Shown piece by piece: positions 26,058-33,671 of a stretch of 48,702 bases of DNA. Numbering within the stretch: position 1 is the first letter of the stretch; every line of letters starts with the position of its first letter. The translations under genes were made by a program, and so were the position numbers. This stretch comes from a virus. The notes beneath the pieces were generated by a model. The model did no database searches. It saw only the letters and a list, made by a program, of their open reading frames with translations, and was not told where the DNA came from. The DNA is taken from IMG/VR virus record IMGVR_UViG_3300005613_000099, positions 1 through 48,702 of that record, one strand, 5' to 3'.

Positions 26058-26642
26058 ATGAAGGCATACTATTTTCAACCAAAAGACGGGAGATTAGCCT
26101 ACGGTGACGGACGAGAGATTAAGCAAGGCATCACCCACACGGTAACTTGTGAACCAAAGTTGTGCAAACAAGGGCTACATGCCTCTGTTCAGCCTTTTGA
26201 TGCGTTACAGTATGCCCAATCGGGTACGTTATGGCTTGTTGAACTATCCGGGGTTATTGTAAAAGGTAGAAATAAGTGCGTAGCCACTGAGCGTACCTAT
26301 ATCAAAGCCGTAGACCTTACAGAGGTTTTATGGAAAATGTCCAGAATGTGTGCACTTGATGTAGTCCATTTATGGGATGCACCTGATGTGGTTGTGCAGT
26401 ATCTTAAAGCAGGTGATGAAACGTTACGGGCCGCTGCTAGGGACGCTGCTTGGGCCGCTGCTAGGGACGCTGCTTGGGCCGCTGCTAGGACCGCTGCTAG
26501 TGCCGCTGCTAGGGCCGCTGCTAGGGCCGCTGCTTGGGCCGCTGCTAGGGACGCTGCTAGGGACGCTGCTTGGGCCGCTGCTGAACTAAAACAACGTGAA
26601 CGATTTTTAAAGTTAGTAAACAAAGCTTTTAAGGAGGTTTAA
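26058..26642 (+). CDS. Phage protein with Ala-Trp-Arg tetrapeptide repeats (DUF7666-like)
   Basis: A 194-residue protein. The N-terminal ~125 residues (QPKDGRLAYGDGREI, CKQGLHASVQPFDALQYAQ, GTLWLVELSG) look like the phage domain named DUF7666. Residues ~125-176 consist of tetrads AARD, AAWA, AART, AASA and AARA and should form a long amphipathic helix or solenoid. A short basic tail follows. Repeat number probably varies between relatives. Function unknown. Confidence 0.65.
   Translation: MKAYYFQPKDGRLAYGDGREIKQGITHTVTCEPKLCKQGLHASVQPFDALQYAQSGTLWLVELSGVIVKGRNKCVATERTYIKAVDLTEVLWKMSRMCALDVVHLWDAPDVVVQYLKAGDETLRAAARDAAWAAARDAAWAAARTAASAAARAAARAAAWAAARDAARDAAWAAAELKQRERFLKLVNKAFKEV
26428..26583 (+). 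repeat. Thirteen tandem 12-base units
   Basis: The unit is GGGCCGCTGCTA / GGGACGCTGCTT with small variants, repeated 13 times in frame in the DUF7666-like gene. All six frames stay mostly open here, which explains the low-complexity shadow frames. Strong GC content contrasts with the surrounding AT-rich genes. Confidence 0.9.
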
Positions 26643-26644
26643 CC

Positions 26645-26929
26645 ATGAACCCACTAGAGAAAGCAAGAGAAGCAGCACGACTGAAAAGAAAGGCGGGTAC
26701 ACTGGAAAGATTAGACCCTATCCAAAAGGCTATACAAAAACCGAAGTCTTTACGCCTAGCTATCAATGCAAAATGCTATGATTGTGAGGGGAGAGATGCA
26801 GACCCGGCAGTAAACTGGAGAATAGGCAACTGTGTTGTTACTGACTGTCCGCTTTATTGTAGCAGACCATATCAGAACCTATACAAGACCCCTACTCCAA
26901 AGTGTTTGATTAAATCTACTGTTGTTTAG
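26645..26929 (+). CDS. Cysteine-cluster phage protein
   Basis: A 94-residue protein. The N-terminus is basic and helical; the core has AINAKCYDCEG, IGNCVVTDCPLY and RPYQN, a conserved four-cysteine arrangement likely to bind zinc. This AI-x-KCYDC family is common in phages. AAGGAGG lies upstream of the ATG. Confidence 0.65.
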   Translation: MNPLEKAREAARLKRKAGTLERLDPIQKAIQKPKSLRLAINAKCYDCEGRDADPAVNWRIGNCVVTDCPLYCSRPYQNLYKTPTPKCLIKSTVV

Positions 26930-26963
26930 TATAGTTAAAAATGATAGAATTGGAGGTAATACT

Positions 26964-27266
26964 ATGAGCTATTCAGACGGGAAGATTGAAGTGGGGATGA
27001 TGGTGGAGATTATAGACGCTCGCGCAAAGGCGGGGCCGGACGCAGGGAAAATCGGATCACATCTTGGCCATGTTGGCAGAGTGCTAAGGCCATGCTCTGT
27101 TTATAAAGATGCGTGGGACATTGAAGGAGCAGAAACAGATTTTGGCGGGAAACTAAAATCATACGCCAGCGCAACCCTCCGCCCCATCCAGCCACCCCAA
27201 GAACTCTCTTCATGGGAAGAAATACAAAAGATAACCAAATGGAACCCGCAGGAGGTGCCAGCATGA
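26964..27266 (+). CDS. Small beta-barrel protein
   Basis: A 100-residue protein starting KIEVGMMVEIIDARA, with HVGRVLRPCS and ATLRPIQPP: an SH3/KOW-like beta-barrel pattern. ATG 26964 follows a GGAGG site. It opens a block of about 2 kb (to 28922) with clearly higher GC than its neighbours and end-to-start overlaps, as if gained as one piece. Confidence 0.55.
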   Translation: MSYSDGKIEVGMMVEIIDARAKAGPDAGKIGSHLGHVGRVLRPCSVYKDAWDIEGAETDFGGKLKSYASATLRPIQPPQELSSWEEIQKITKWNPQEVPA

Positions 27267-27529
27267 AACGATGTGATAAGAAAGAAGATAAGCAGGATGA
27301 ATTTCCAGATGTTATACCGGGAGACACTGTTAGGTTTAATCAGGTTGGCAGTCCTTTCGATGGAAGCGAGCATCTTGTGATCAATGGGCGTCATCTGGGC
27401 AGGCATTATAATCTGTTGGCAAGTCTACATGGCGGGGGAGTGTGGAGCAATGAATCTACATTTGGTTTCTCTGGCAACGGTGAATCGTGGACTAAAATAA
27501 CCTGCTGCTACACCGTGGAGGATGAATGA
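27263..27529 (+). CDS. Small beta-rich protein
   Basis: An 88-residue protein with a charged N-terminus, then DVIPGDTVRFNQVGS, a further SH3/KOW-like start. ATG overlaps the previous stop (ATGA) with GCAGGAGGTG upstream. Not recognised; perhaps related in fold to the preceding protein. Confidence 0.5.
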   Translation: MKRCDKKEDKQDEFPDVIPGDTVRFNQVGSPFDGSEHLVINGRHLGRHYNLLASLHGGGVWSNESTFGFSGNGESWTKITCCYTVEDE

Positions 27530-27735
27530 TGACCATACACATACACCAAACAATGATAAGCAACCACCGCGCAATTCTTGAGCTTGAGGCCAGTTCAGGC
27601 CGTGAGTTCAAAGCAGCAACCGGCACACTTGAGCCTATTCCGGTTACACAGGTTCCGAAACGTAGCGCATTGTCAGAGATTGCGTACAACATCGGGCTGG
27701 ATTATTCAAAGATGCTGAGGGGTGATGAGTTATGA
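27529..27735 (+). CDS. Small hypothetical protein
   Basis: A 68-residue protein. Two ATGs (27526, 27529) follow a GGAGG site; the second has the better spacing. Sequence includes RAILELEASSGREF and ends in a helical ALSEIAYNIGLDYSKML. Not recognised. Confidence 0.45.
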   Translation: MTIHIHQTMISNHRAILELEASSGREFKAATGTLEPIPVTQVPKRSALSEIAYNIGLDYSKMLRGDEL

Positions 27736-28166
27736 ACAAACAAGACGAAATAAACGAATTACGAGCAAGACTAGATGCGCTTGAAGCATCACTTGGCGAG
27801 CCTGAGCAGCAATGGGCAGACGGTACGCCGGGGTGGTTTTGGGATGGGAACATCCGTGAGCGACTGTTCGGTTTCCTTGGGCGGGCGACAATGTTGAGTC
27901 ATAACCCTTATGGCCATTATTCATCACCGGCATTGAAGGGTCAGGCTTATGGATACGCGCACTTCGAACCCCTCACCGAAGCCATCCTACCCGCTATGAT
28001 CAAGCATGACGGGGGTGAGTATCCGGGGGATCTTCACGATACGGTTACTGTTACGTTCAGAGACGGTGCTGAAAATACTAGGAGAGCAAGTAGTTACCGA
28101 TGGGATCACCGAAACGCTAAGTCTGACATCGTAAGCTACCGAATCATCAAGAGGGCAGGCAAATGA
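27732..28166 (+). CDS. Hypothetical protein with N-terminal coiled coil
   Basis: A 144-residue protein; residues 1-22 (QDEINELRARLDALEASLGE) form a short coiled coil, and the rest is aromatic-rich (TPGWFWDGNIRERLFGFLG). ATG overlaps the previous stop. GC-rich codons. Function unknown. Confidence 0.5.
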   Translation: MNKQDEINELRARLDALEASLGEPEQQWADGTPGWFWDGNIRERLFGFLGRATMLSHNPYGHYSSPALKGQAYGYAHFEPLTEAILPAMIKHDGGEYPGDLHDTVTVTFRDGAENTRRASSYRWDHRNAKSDIVSYRIIKRAGK

Positions 28167-28444
28167 TCGGAATAGAACCAGAACTAAACGGCTATGACGC
28201 CGCACAGGTACTAGAAGAACGCGCAGCCGAGGAACGCGCTGATAAAGTCGCGCAGGAAAAGCTGGAAGCCCTGACCGACGAAGGTGCGCTGATTGAGATA
28301 ATGGCAGAAATGGTCCAGCATGTTCAGGCGTTAATCTACATCGGCAGGATGGTCAAGGAAGGCAGGGATGATGACGCCGGAGCCTCGTTTGTTGCCCTGT
28401 TGAAGCATGAACTGGATGCTTACGTCGAGAGTTTGGTTGAATGA
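28163..28444 (+). CDS. Helical acidic hypothetical protein
   Basis: A 93-residue, mostly helical acidic protein (EERAAEERADKVAQEKLEAL, IEIMAEMVQHVQALI). Overlaps both neighbours by four bases (ATGA), so it is translated with them. Not recognised. Confidence 0.5.
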   Translation: MIGIEPELNGYDAAQVLEERAAEERADKVAQEKLEALTDEGALIEIMAEMVQHVQALIYIGRMVKEGRDDDAGASFVALLKHELDAYVESLVE

Positions 28445-28809
28445 GAGAGATTAAATTCAGAGCATGGGACAAAAATCTGCATAAATTTCGTTATCCTGAC
28501 TTATGGGACAATTCCATGCCGTCCAATTGGCGCGACTGGTATGAGCTAATGCAGTTTACAGGCCTGCTCGACAAGAACGGCAAGGAGATATATGAGGGGG
28601 ATATTGTTGAATGTGTAGCTATTGACGGGTACGAAGACGATACTCGAATCACGGACGTGATCCGCAATGTTTCTGGTGAGTGGCAAGCACGGAACCCGCC
28701 TGATATTGATGTTGTATATGAGCATGGCTTGCCTATTACGTGGGGAGGGTGGGAATCAAAAGAAGTCATCGGCAACATATACGAGAACCCAGAGATGATT
28801 AACGCATGA
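28441..28809 (+). CDS. YopX-family protein
   Basis: A 122-residue protein with the full YopX pattern: MREIKFRAWDK at the start, LMQFTGLLDKNGKEIYEGDI in the middle and VIGNIYENPE near the end. YopX proteins are very common in phages of diverse hosts; they bind no known partner and their role is unknown. It lies in the GC-rich block. Confidence 0.85.
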   Translation: MREIKFRAWDKNLHKFRYPDLWDNSMPSNWRDWYELMQFTGLLDKNGKEIYEGDIVECVAIDGYEDDTRITDVIRNVSGEWQARNPPDIDVVYEHGLPITWGGWESKEVIGNIYENPEMINA

Positions 28810-28922
28810 AATACCTATACGGCCTAGTACTACTAACCGCCCTGCTTTTCTCAGCCAGCAGCAAGGCTGATTTTATGGGGCAGGTAGTGTTTGAGCCGAT
28901 GACTGAAATTGAATGTGATTAG
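28806..28922 (+). CDS. Short exported peptide
   Basis: A 38-residue protein; residues 1-22 are a typical signal peptide (KYLYGLVLLTALLFSASSKA) with likely cleavage after SKA. Only ~16 residues would remain outside the inner membrane. ATG overlaps the YopX stop. Possible role at the envelope; unknown. Confidence 0.5.
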   Translation: MKYLYGLVLLTALLFSASSKADFMGQVVFEPMTEIECD

Positions 28923-28932
28923 GGGAAATATA

Positions 28933-29142
28933 ATGAGTGACACATATTATACACACATAGTTCATAAGGGAAAGTCAGAACCTGTAACGATTCCTTACTA
29001 CTATAGTAAGATCAACGGGGCTTTCTATATTGCGTTCAATGAACGTGTAGAGCTACTTGACGGCACTACTGTCACGCTGTCAGATGAGCAGGTAGCTACT
29101 ATCCGGGGTAGGATTGATGATATACTACGGGAGAAGAACTAA
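28933..29142 (+). CDS. Small hypothetical protein
   Basis: A 69-residue beta-rich protein (YTHIVHKGKSEPVTIPYYYS) with a helical C-terminus (EQVATIRGRIDDILRE). ATG 28933 has AGGGGA 7 bases upstream. Composition is back to the AT-rich norm. Not recognised. Confidence 0.5.
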   Translation: MSDTYYTHIVHKGKSEPVTIPYYYSKINGAFYIAFNERVELLDGTTVTLSDEQVATIRGRIDDILREKN

Positions 29143-29318
29143 TGCCCACATGCAAAGCCTGTGACGCTGTTCTAGAACCTTGGGAACAGACCTTCGACAC
29201 TGAAACAAAGCAACATGAAGATACTTGCAAGAAGTGTTTAGGGGCTGGTTTCGATCAAGATGAAGAGGATGTATTGATACTGTTTGAGCCGTTTAGTGAT
29301 ACCACTTATCGGGAATAA
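29142..29318 (+). CDS. Small zinc-ribbon protein
   Basis: A 58-residue protein with two CxxC motifs (TCKACDAVLEPWEQ and TCKKCLGAG) about 27 residues apart, a zinc ribbon like those of small phage DksA/transcription-type proteins, and an acidic tail. ATG overlaps the previous stop (TAATG). Confidence 0.6.
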   Translation: MPTCKACDAVLEPWEQTFDTETKQHEDTCKKCLGAGFDQDEEDVLILFEPFSDTTYRE

Positions 29319-29351
29319 CATACCGTTCATCGGAAAGTTATTGACAGGGTA

Positions 29352-29380
29352 TTTACTTTACACTGAAAAAATGATATAAT
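29352..29380 (+). promoter_or_regulatory. Sigma70-type promoter
   Basis: TTTACT, 17 bases ending in ATGA, TATAAT, then ATTCTTATAG. The -10 context matches the promoters at 23544-23572 and 35131-35159. The following ~90 bases are almost pure A/T up to the ribosome site of the first paralog gene. Confidence 0.7.
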
Positions 29381-29472
29381 ATTCTTATAGTTACTTAAGT
29401 TTATTTATATGTTTATTATTTAGATATATTTATACATATATATCTATTAAATTCTAACCAAGAGGGACTACT

Positions 29473-29766
29473 ATGAGCACTAATCGAGAAGGTTATATTT
29501 ATGAGGCTAAGGAAGGGGATGGTTATGTCAGCGAGGATGGTGTTTATGTTATGGTGGAAGATGACGGAACATATATGCCATACTTCGAGGCTATAAAGGG
29601 GGAGATTTACGGCGGTGTTGCTGTACCGCGCTACATATCTTTAGACAGATTAAACCAAATCTGGCCTAAACCAGTTGAACCAGTGGAAACTATTACTTTG
29701 TTCGGTAAAGAATATAGTAAGACTGAAATTGAACAGGCACTCAAAGACGTTAAAGCAATCAACTAA
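29473..29766 (+). CDS. Tandem paralog 1 (shared C-terminal motif)
   Basis: A 97-residue protein. The N-terminal part is beta-rich and acidic (YVSEDGVYVMVEDDGTYMP). The C-terminus ETITLFGKEYSKTEIEQALK is shared, with substitutions, by the next two genes. The three therefore arose by duplication, with diverged N-terminal domains. It lies behind its own promoter and before the helicase. Function unknown. Confidence 0.6.
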   Translation: MSTNREGYIYEAKEGDGYVSEDGVYVMVEDDGTYMPYFEAIKGEIYGGVAVPRYISLDRLNQIWPKPVEPVETITLFGKEYSKTEIEQALKDVKAIN

Positions 29767-29779
29767 AGGAGAAGATACA

Positions 29780-30103
29780 ATGAATATTAGAGAAGCTTAC
29801 AAAGTAATGGAAGCTAATTGTGATATCAGTGTTGGGGATACCGTCAGGGTGCTGCGTAAGGCAGAGGATAATGAGATGGGATGGTCTAATAGCTGGGTTG
29901 ATGGTATGGATTCCTCGGTAGGAGAAGAGTTTGTAGTTAAGACTAAAGATAGCGGTACGGGTTTTGGACTTGGTGACTACCTATACCCTTTCTTTGTCCT
30001 TGAAAAAGTATCAAGCGCCGAGGTAGAAACTATCGAGCTAATGGGTAAAACCTACAACAAATCGGATATTGAATCAGCACTGTCAAACGTAAAGGAGTTG
30101 TGA
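29780..30103 (+). CDS. Tandem paralog 2
   Basis: A 107-residue protein; ISVGDTVRVLRKAEDNEMGW suggests a small beta-barrel, and the C-terminal ETIELMGKTYNKSDIESAL is the family motif. AAAGGAGAAG precedes ATG 29780. See the neighbouring paralogs. Confidence 0.6.
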   Translation: MNIREAYKVMEANCDISVGDTVRVLRKAEDNEMGWSNSWVDGMDSSVGEEFVVKTKDSGTGFGLGDYLYPFFVLEKVSSAEVETIELMGKTYNKSDIESALSNVKEL

Positions 30104-30105
30104 TT

Positions 30106-30441
30106 ATGGCTACACCATGTGAAAAGAAAGGATACAAGATTGGGCAGGTGTTTAAGGTAGTTGAGGAAAATATGTTTGCTAAGGGTAGTATTATTATTCT
30201 TGACGAAGACGATGGGACTGGCGCTCCTTTCTGGGTGTTGCTAGAGGGGGGTTTTAATAAAAATCAAACTACTCCCGGTAAATATAATATGCCCAGATCT
30301 TGTGAGTCTATTAAATATGTGGCTCGTATATACCCCCCAGAGGAACCGAAGGTAACGAAAACCATTATCCTTATGGGTAAGAGCTATTCCAAGGACGAGA
30401 TTGAAACTGCCCTCAAAGATGTTAAACCTGTTGGAGAGTAA
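30106..30441 (+). CDS. Tandem paralog 3
   Basis: A 111-residue protein; an N-terminal KIGQVFKVVEENMFAKGSI barrel-like part and the C-terminal motif KTIILMGKSYSKDEIETALK. ATG 30106 lies 8 bases after AAGGAG. It ends three bases before the helicase gene, so it is cotranslated with the replication genes. Confidence 0.6.
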   Translation: MATPCEKKGYKIGQVFKVVEENMFAKGSIIILDEDDGTGAPFWVLLEGGFNKNQTTPGKYNMPRSCESIKYVARIYPPEEPKVTKTIILMGKSYSKDEIETALKDVKPVGE

Positions 30442-30444
30442 TCG

Positions 30445-32076
30445 GTGGGTACTATTGTAGGTGACACGGCTTGTCCTAAGTGTAAAGAAGCGGGAAGGGA
30501 CTCCCACGACAATCACCTAATCTTGTTCGATGACAGTGAGTTTGGGTATTGTAATCGATGCGGGTACAGGGGCAAACCTGATGGAACATTGTACGAACCA
30601 ACTACAAGAAACTTAACAAGGGATAACATGACCGAGTTCAATGAAGTTAAAGACTTGCCTATAACAGCCTTAGCAGATAGGGGTATCAGCAAAGAGGTGT
30701 GTGAGTTATACGGTGTCCATACTGAATATGATGTAGCTACTGGTCAACCTGCTGCGTACCTATACCCATTCACTGTAGGTGGGGTTGTCAAGGCATACAA
30801 GAAGAGGATTCTACCCAAGACCTTTGTATCTGTAGGGGAGTCCCTGAAAGGACAACCTGTTGATTTCATTGGTCAGTCTGCCTGTACAGGGGGTAAGAAA
30901 CTGCTTGTTGTTGAGGGGCAGGATGATATGTTAGCAGCATATCAAATGCTCTCCAAGTATAAGCAAGATGTAGTGAGCCTACCTAACGGGGCTAACATCA
31001 AGGCTTTTAGTGACAACAAGAAGTTTCTGGATAAGTATGAGGAGGTAGTGTTTTGCCCAGATAATGATGAGGCAGGGCAGAAGGTAGTTAGGGAATTGAC
31101 TGGACTATACCCCAGTATTAAGCTGGTAGATATATCAGAGAAAGATGCAAACGATATGCTACTTAAAGGTAAGGCTAAGGAGTTTATCAATGCTTTCTTT
31201 AAAGCCAAGAGCCATGTACCAGACTCTCTTATTACCGTTGAAGATGTGTATGATGAAGCCATTGAAATGCCTACATGGGGTCGTAGGTGGCCTTGGTCCT
31301 CGCTAGATAAGTATACCTATGGTCGTCACGACGGACAAGGCATCTATGTAGGGGCTGCTGTTAAGGCAGGTAAGACAGCTTGGAAAGATCAAATGACTGA
31401 GCATATTATTGTGGTAGAGAACTCCAAGGTGTTTACCTGTTCTTTTGAGCAAGCCCCTGCTAATATTGTTAAAGCTGTTGCAGGTAAGATGGCACATAAA
31501 CAGTTTCATAAACCAGATGGCGGGTTCACCCAAGAAGAACTGCGAGAGGCTGTAGAGCATGTGAAGGGTAAACTGCTTATGTTCGATGCTTCTTATTCGG
31601 ATATATCTGTTGGCAACATGTGGGATAGATTAAAGCCAGCCATACGTCATGCTGTTGTTGTTGAGGGTGTACGAGACGTGTTTATCGATCCTATTACCCA
31701 GCTTACGGATGGTATGTCAGCATCCGATACAGAGACAGAGTTGCGAAGGTTTAGCAACGAGATAGCAGGTATGGCAAAAGACCTCGGGTTCTTTTACTAC
31801 TGCTTTTGTCATCTTAAAGCCCCGGTACAGGGAAAGACACACGAAGAGGGGGGTAAGGTTAAGGTAGCACAGTTTCGTGGCAGTCGTGCTATGGCAGAGA
31901 AGACTAAGCTTATGCTGGGTATTGGCAGAGATCAATATGCTGAAGACGAGGTTACACGTAATACCTCGCAACACCATTTGTTGTTGAATAGTGGGTTTGG
32001 CAAGACAGGAACGTTTGATGTATTCTATGACGACGAGACAGGCGATTACTTAGAACCAAGCAGGGAGTTTATGTGA
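30445..32076 (+). CDS. Primase-helicase (T7 gp4-like)
   Basis: A 543-residue bifunctional protein. The zinc-binding part holds Cys10, Cys13, Cys36 and Cys39. The TOPRIM primase domain has VVEGQDD (155-161) and CPDNDEAG (204-211). The RecA-like helicase has Walker A GAAVKAGKT (303-311) and a Walker B-like DVFIDP (~412). It unwinds the fork and primes lagging-strand DNA. The initiator is GTG at 30445, 7 bases after GGAGAG. It overlaps the oxygenase-like gene by one base. Confidence 0.9.
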   Translation: MGTIVGDTACPKCKEAGRDSHDNHLILFDDSEFGYCNRCGYRGKPDGTLYEPTTRNLTRDNMTEFNEVKDLPITALADRGISKEVCELYGVHTEYDVATGQPAAYLYPFTVGGVVKAYKKRILPKTFVSVGESLKGQPVDFIGQSACTGGKKLLVVEGQDDMLAAYQMLSKYKQDVVSLPNGANIKAFSDNKKFLDKYEEVVFCPDNDEAGQKVVRELTGLYPSIKLVDISEKDANDMLLKGKAKEFINAFFKAKSHVPDSLITVEDVYDEAIEMPTWGRRWPWSSLDKYTYGRHDGQGIYVGAAVKAGKTAWKDQMTEHIIVVENSKVFTCSFEQAPANIVKAVAGKMAHKQFHKPDGGFTQEELREAVEHVKGKLLMFDASYSDISVGNMWDRLKPAIRHAVVVEGVRDVFIDPITQLTDGMSASDTETELRRFSNEIAGMAKDLGFFYYCFCHLKAPVQGKTHEEGGKVKVAQFRGSRAMAEKTKLMLGIGRDQYAEDEVTRNTSQHHLLLNSGFGKTGTFDVFYDDETGDYLEPSREFM

Positions 32077-32726
32077 TGAAATTTATACCGAGCTATTCTT
32101 TAAGTAATACTCTCGTGAACACACTGCCCGAACATGAGATTCAGAATGAACCTATGATATTTGGAGGGTCTTGGGATTTTTGTAGGGTGAGTGGAGGAGA
32201 TTTAACTAACTATATTATGGATAGAATTGAGAATGAAGTTTCACATGATATAGAACCACACGCTTATCTTGGGTATCATCCTGTAATCGATACTAAAGTT
32301 GTTCAACTTATGCCGGGAATGTATCCGTGTATTCCGGGGTGGCATTGTGACGGGGTTATAAGAAATGATAAAAGTTCTCAGCCTAGTCTTGATACATTAA
32401 ATGAACCTGTGTACCACTATATAGCATCTATAGCTTCCGAGGATACAGCCAGAACTGAGATAATGAAATCCCGATTAGAGATAGACGTTGACCCTAAAAA
32501 TGTGTGGGGTTCAGTTGATCAATATGTCTCAGAACATTCTACATTTGATTCGTTTGGATTAAGGTCTGGACAGATTGCGAGGTTTAGGCGTTCTACGTTA
32601 CATCGTGGTACACCTGCTGTGGTAAGAACTTGGAGGTTTTTCTTTAGGTTATCTTTCTACCACATGCCTTGTATGAACCAGATACGTAATCAGGTACAAG
32701 TGTACACTACTAATGGGGGTTGGTAG
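32076..32726 (+). CDS. Oxygenase-like protein with HxD...H...R motif
   Basis: A 216-residue protein. IPGWHCDG holds an HxD pair (His90, Asp92), and STLHRGTP supplies a distal His176 followed by arginines 184-191 in a beta-rich WRFFFRLSF stretch. This spacing fits the double-stranded beta-helix of Fe(II)/2-oxoglutarate dioxygenases, which modify nucleobases or proteins. Homologs lie in phage replication modules. The assignment is from motif only; substrate unknown. It starts with an ATG overlapping the helicase stop. Confidence 0.5.
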   Translation: MKFIPSYSLSNTLVNTLPEHEIQNEPMIFGGSWDFCRVSGGDLTNYIMDRIENEVSHDIEPHAYLGYHPVIDTKVVQLMPGMYPCIPGWHCDGVIRNDKSSQPSLDTLNEPVYHYIASIASEDTARTEIMKSRLEIDVDPKNVWGSVDQYVSEHSTFDSFGLRSGQIARFRRSTLHRGTPAVVRTWRFFFRLSFYHMPCMNQIRNQVQVYTTNGGW

Positions 32727-33178
32727 TGTCAATTTACTTTTGCGACATTGAAGCAAATGGACTTTTGGAAGTTGCCACTAAAGTCCATTGCCTAAGCTCT
32801 AAGACCTTAAACGGGGCTGTTAAGACCTATATTGGGGATTATCAGGAGTACTTTGATTCACTGACAGAAAATGATACAATGGTGTGGCATAACTATTATG
32901 GTTATGATTATTCTGTGCTTGAAAAGCTGGGAGCAGTTGTGCCAGATTATGTTCAGACCATAGATACCCTAGCCCTCTCTCGTGAGTGGTGGCCTGATCA
33001 TCCTATAGGTCATGGCTTGGAAGCTTGGGCTAAGAAGTTGGGTACTTATAAGCCCATTATCGAACAGTGGGACGGACTTCCAATCGAAGACTACATAGAA
33101 CGCTGCGAAGAAGACTGCCGGACTACAGAGGCTTTATTCATGTGCTTGTGCGATAAACTGGGAATAGATTATGAGTAA
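32726..33178 (+). CDS. DNA polymerase 3'-5' exonuclease subunit (split polA)
   Basis: A 150-residue DEDD exonuclease: DIEANGL (Asp7, Glu9), HNYYGYD (Asp61) and YIERCEEDC (Asp130). It matches only the proofreading domain of T7-like polymerases. The GTG start overlaps the upstream TAG; a TTG six bases earlier is the alternative. It ends where the polymerase part would begin in T7, and an HNH gene is inserted between them. The two chains probably work as separate or paired subunits. Confidence 0.8.
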   Translation: MSIYFCDIEANGLLEVATKVHCLSSKTLNGAVKTYIGDYQEYFDSLTENDTMVWHNYYGYDYSVLEKLGAVVPDYVQTIDTLALSREWWPDHPIGHGLEAWAKKLGTYKPIIEQWDGLPIEDYIERCEEDCRTTEALFMCLCDKLGIDYE

Positions 33179-33671
33179 ACTGACACAAGAGAGGGTAAAA
33201 GAAGTCTTAAACTACGATGAAGATACGGGTATATTTACTTGGCGTAAAAGGATAGGCGTGCATTGTGTTATAGGAAGGGAGGCTGGATATAAAAGCGATG
33301 GTTATATCCGTATACAGATAGACAAAACAGGGTATTGTGCTCACCGAGTAGCTTGGCTGTATGCTTACGGTAAACTTCCTGACGGACAGATTGACCACAT
33401 CAATCATATCAGGGATGATAATAGACTTTCTAACCTAAGGGATGTATCACAACAAGAGAACCTTAAAAACATTAGGAAAGTGGATAGGAATACTAGCGGA
33501 TACACTGGCGTTACTTGGAATAAACGGGACAAGAGGTGGAACGCATTTATCAGGGCAGATGGTAAACGTATCCACCTAGGAAATTTTAAAGGTAAAATGG
33601 AAGCTGTTAAGGCCAGAGAACTAGGCGAAACTAAGTACAATTACCACCCCAACCACGGTAAACGAATATGA
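33171..33671 (+). CDS. HNH-AP2 homing endonuclease inside the polymerase locus
   Basis: A 166-residue protein. The HNH_3-type core (GQIDHINHIRDDNRLSNLR, residues ~72-90) is followed by an AP2 DNA-binding domain (NTSGYTGVTWNKRDKRWNAF, ~106-125). The start overlaps the exonuclease gene by 8 bases, and the stop overlaps the polymerase start by 4. The insertion therefore fits the two flanking frames tightly and keeps all three translatable. Confidence 0.85.
   Translation: MSKLTQERVKEVLNYDEDTGIFTWRKRIGVHCVIGREAGYKSDGYIRIQIDKTGYCAHRVAWLYAYGKLPDGQIDHINHIRDDNRLSNLRDVSQQENLKNIRKVDRNTSGYTGVTWNKRDKRWNAFIRADGKRIHLGNFKGKMEAVKARELGETKYNYHPNHGKRI

Noticed and set aside
26297-26623. Open frames in other phases and on the minus strand over the Ala-rich repeat
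   Set aside because: They arise because the 12-base GC-rich repeat has no stops in any frame. Only the 26058 frame has a ribosome site and a non-repeat N-terminal domain.
29341-29380. TTGACA at 29341 as the -35 for the promoter at 29375
   Set aside because: Spacing of 28 bases is far too long; TTTACT at 29352 with 17 bases fits.
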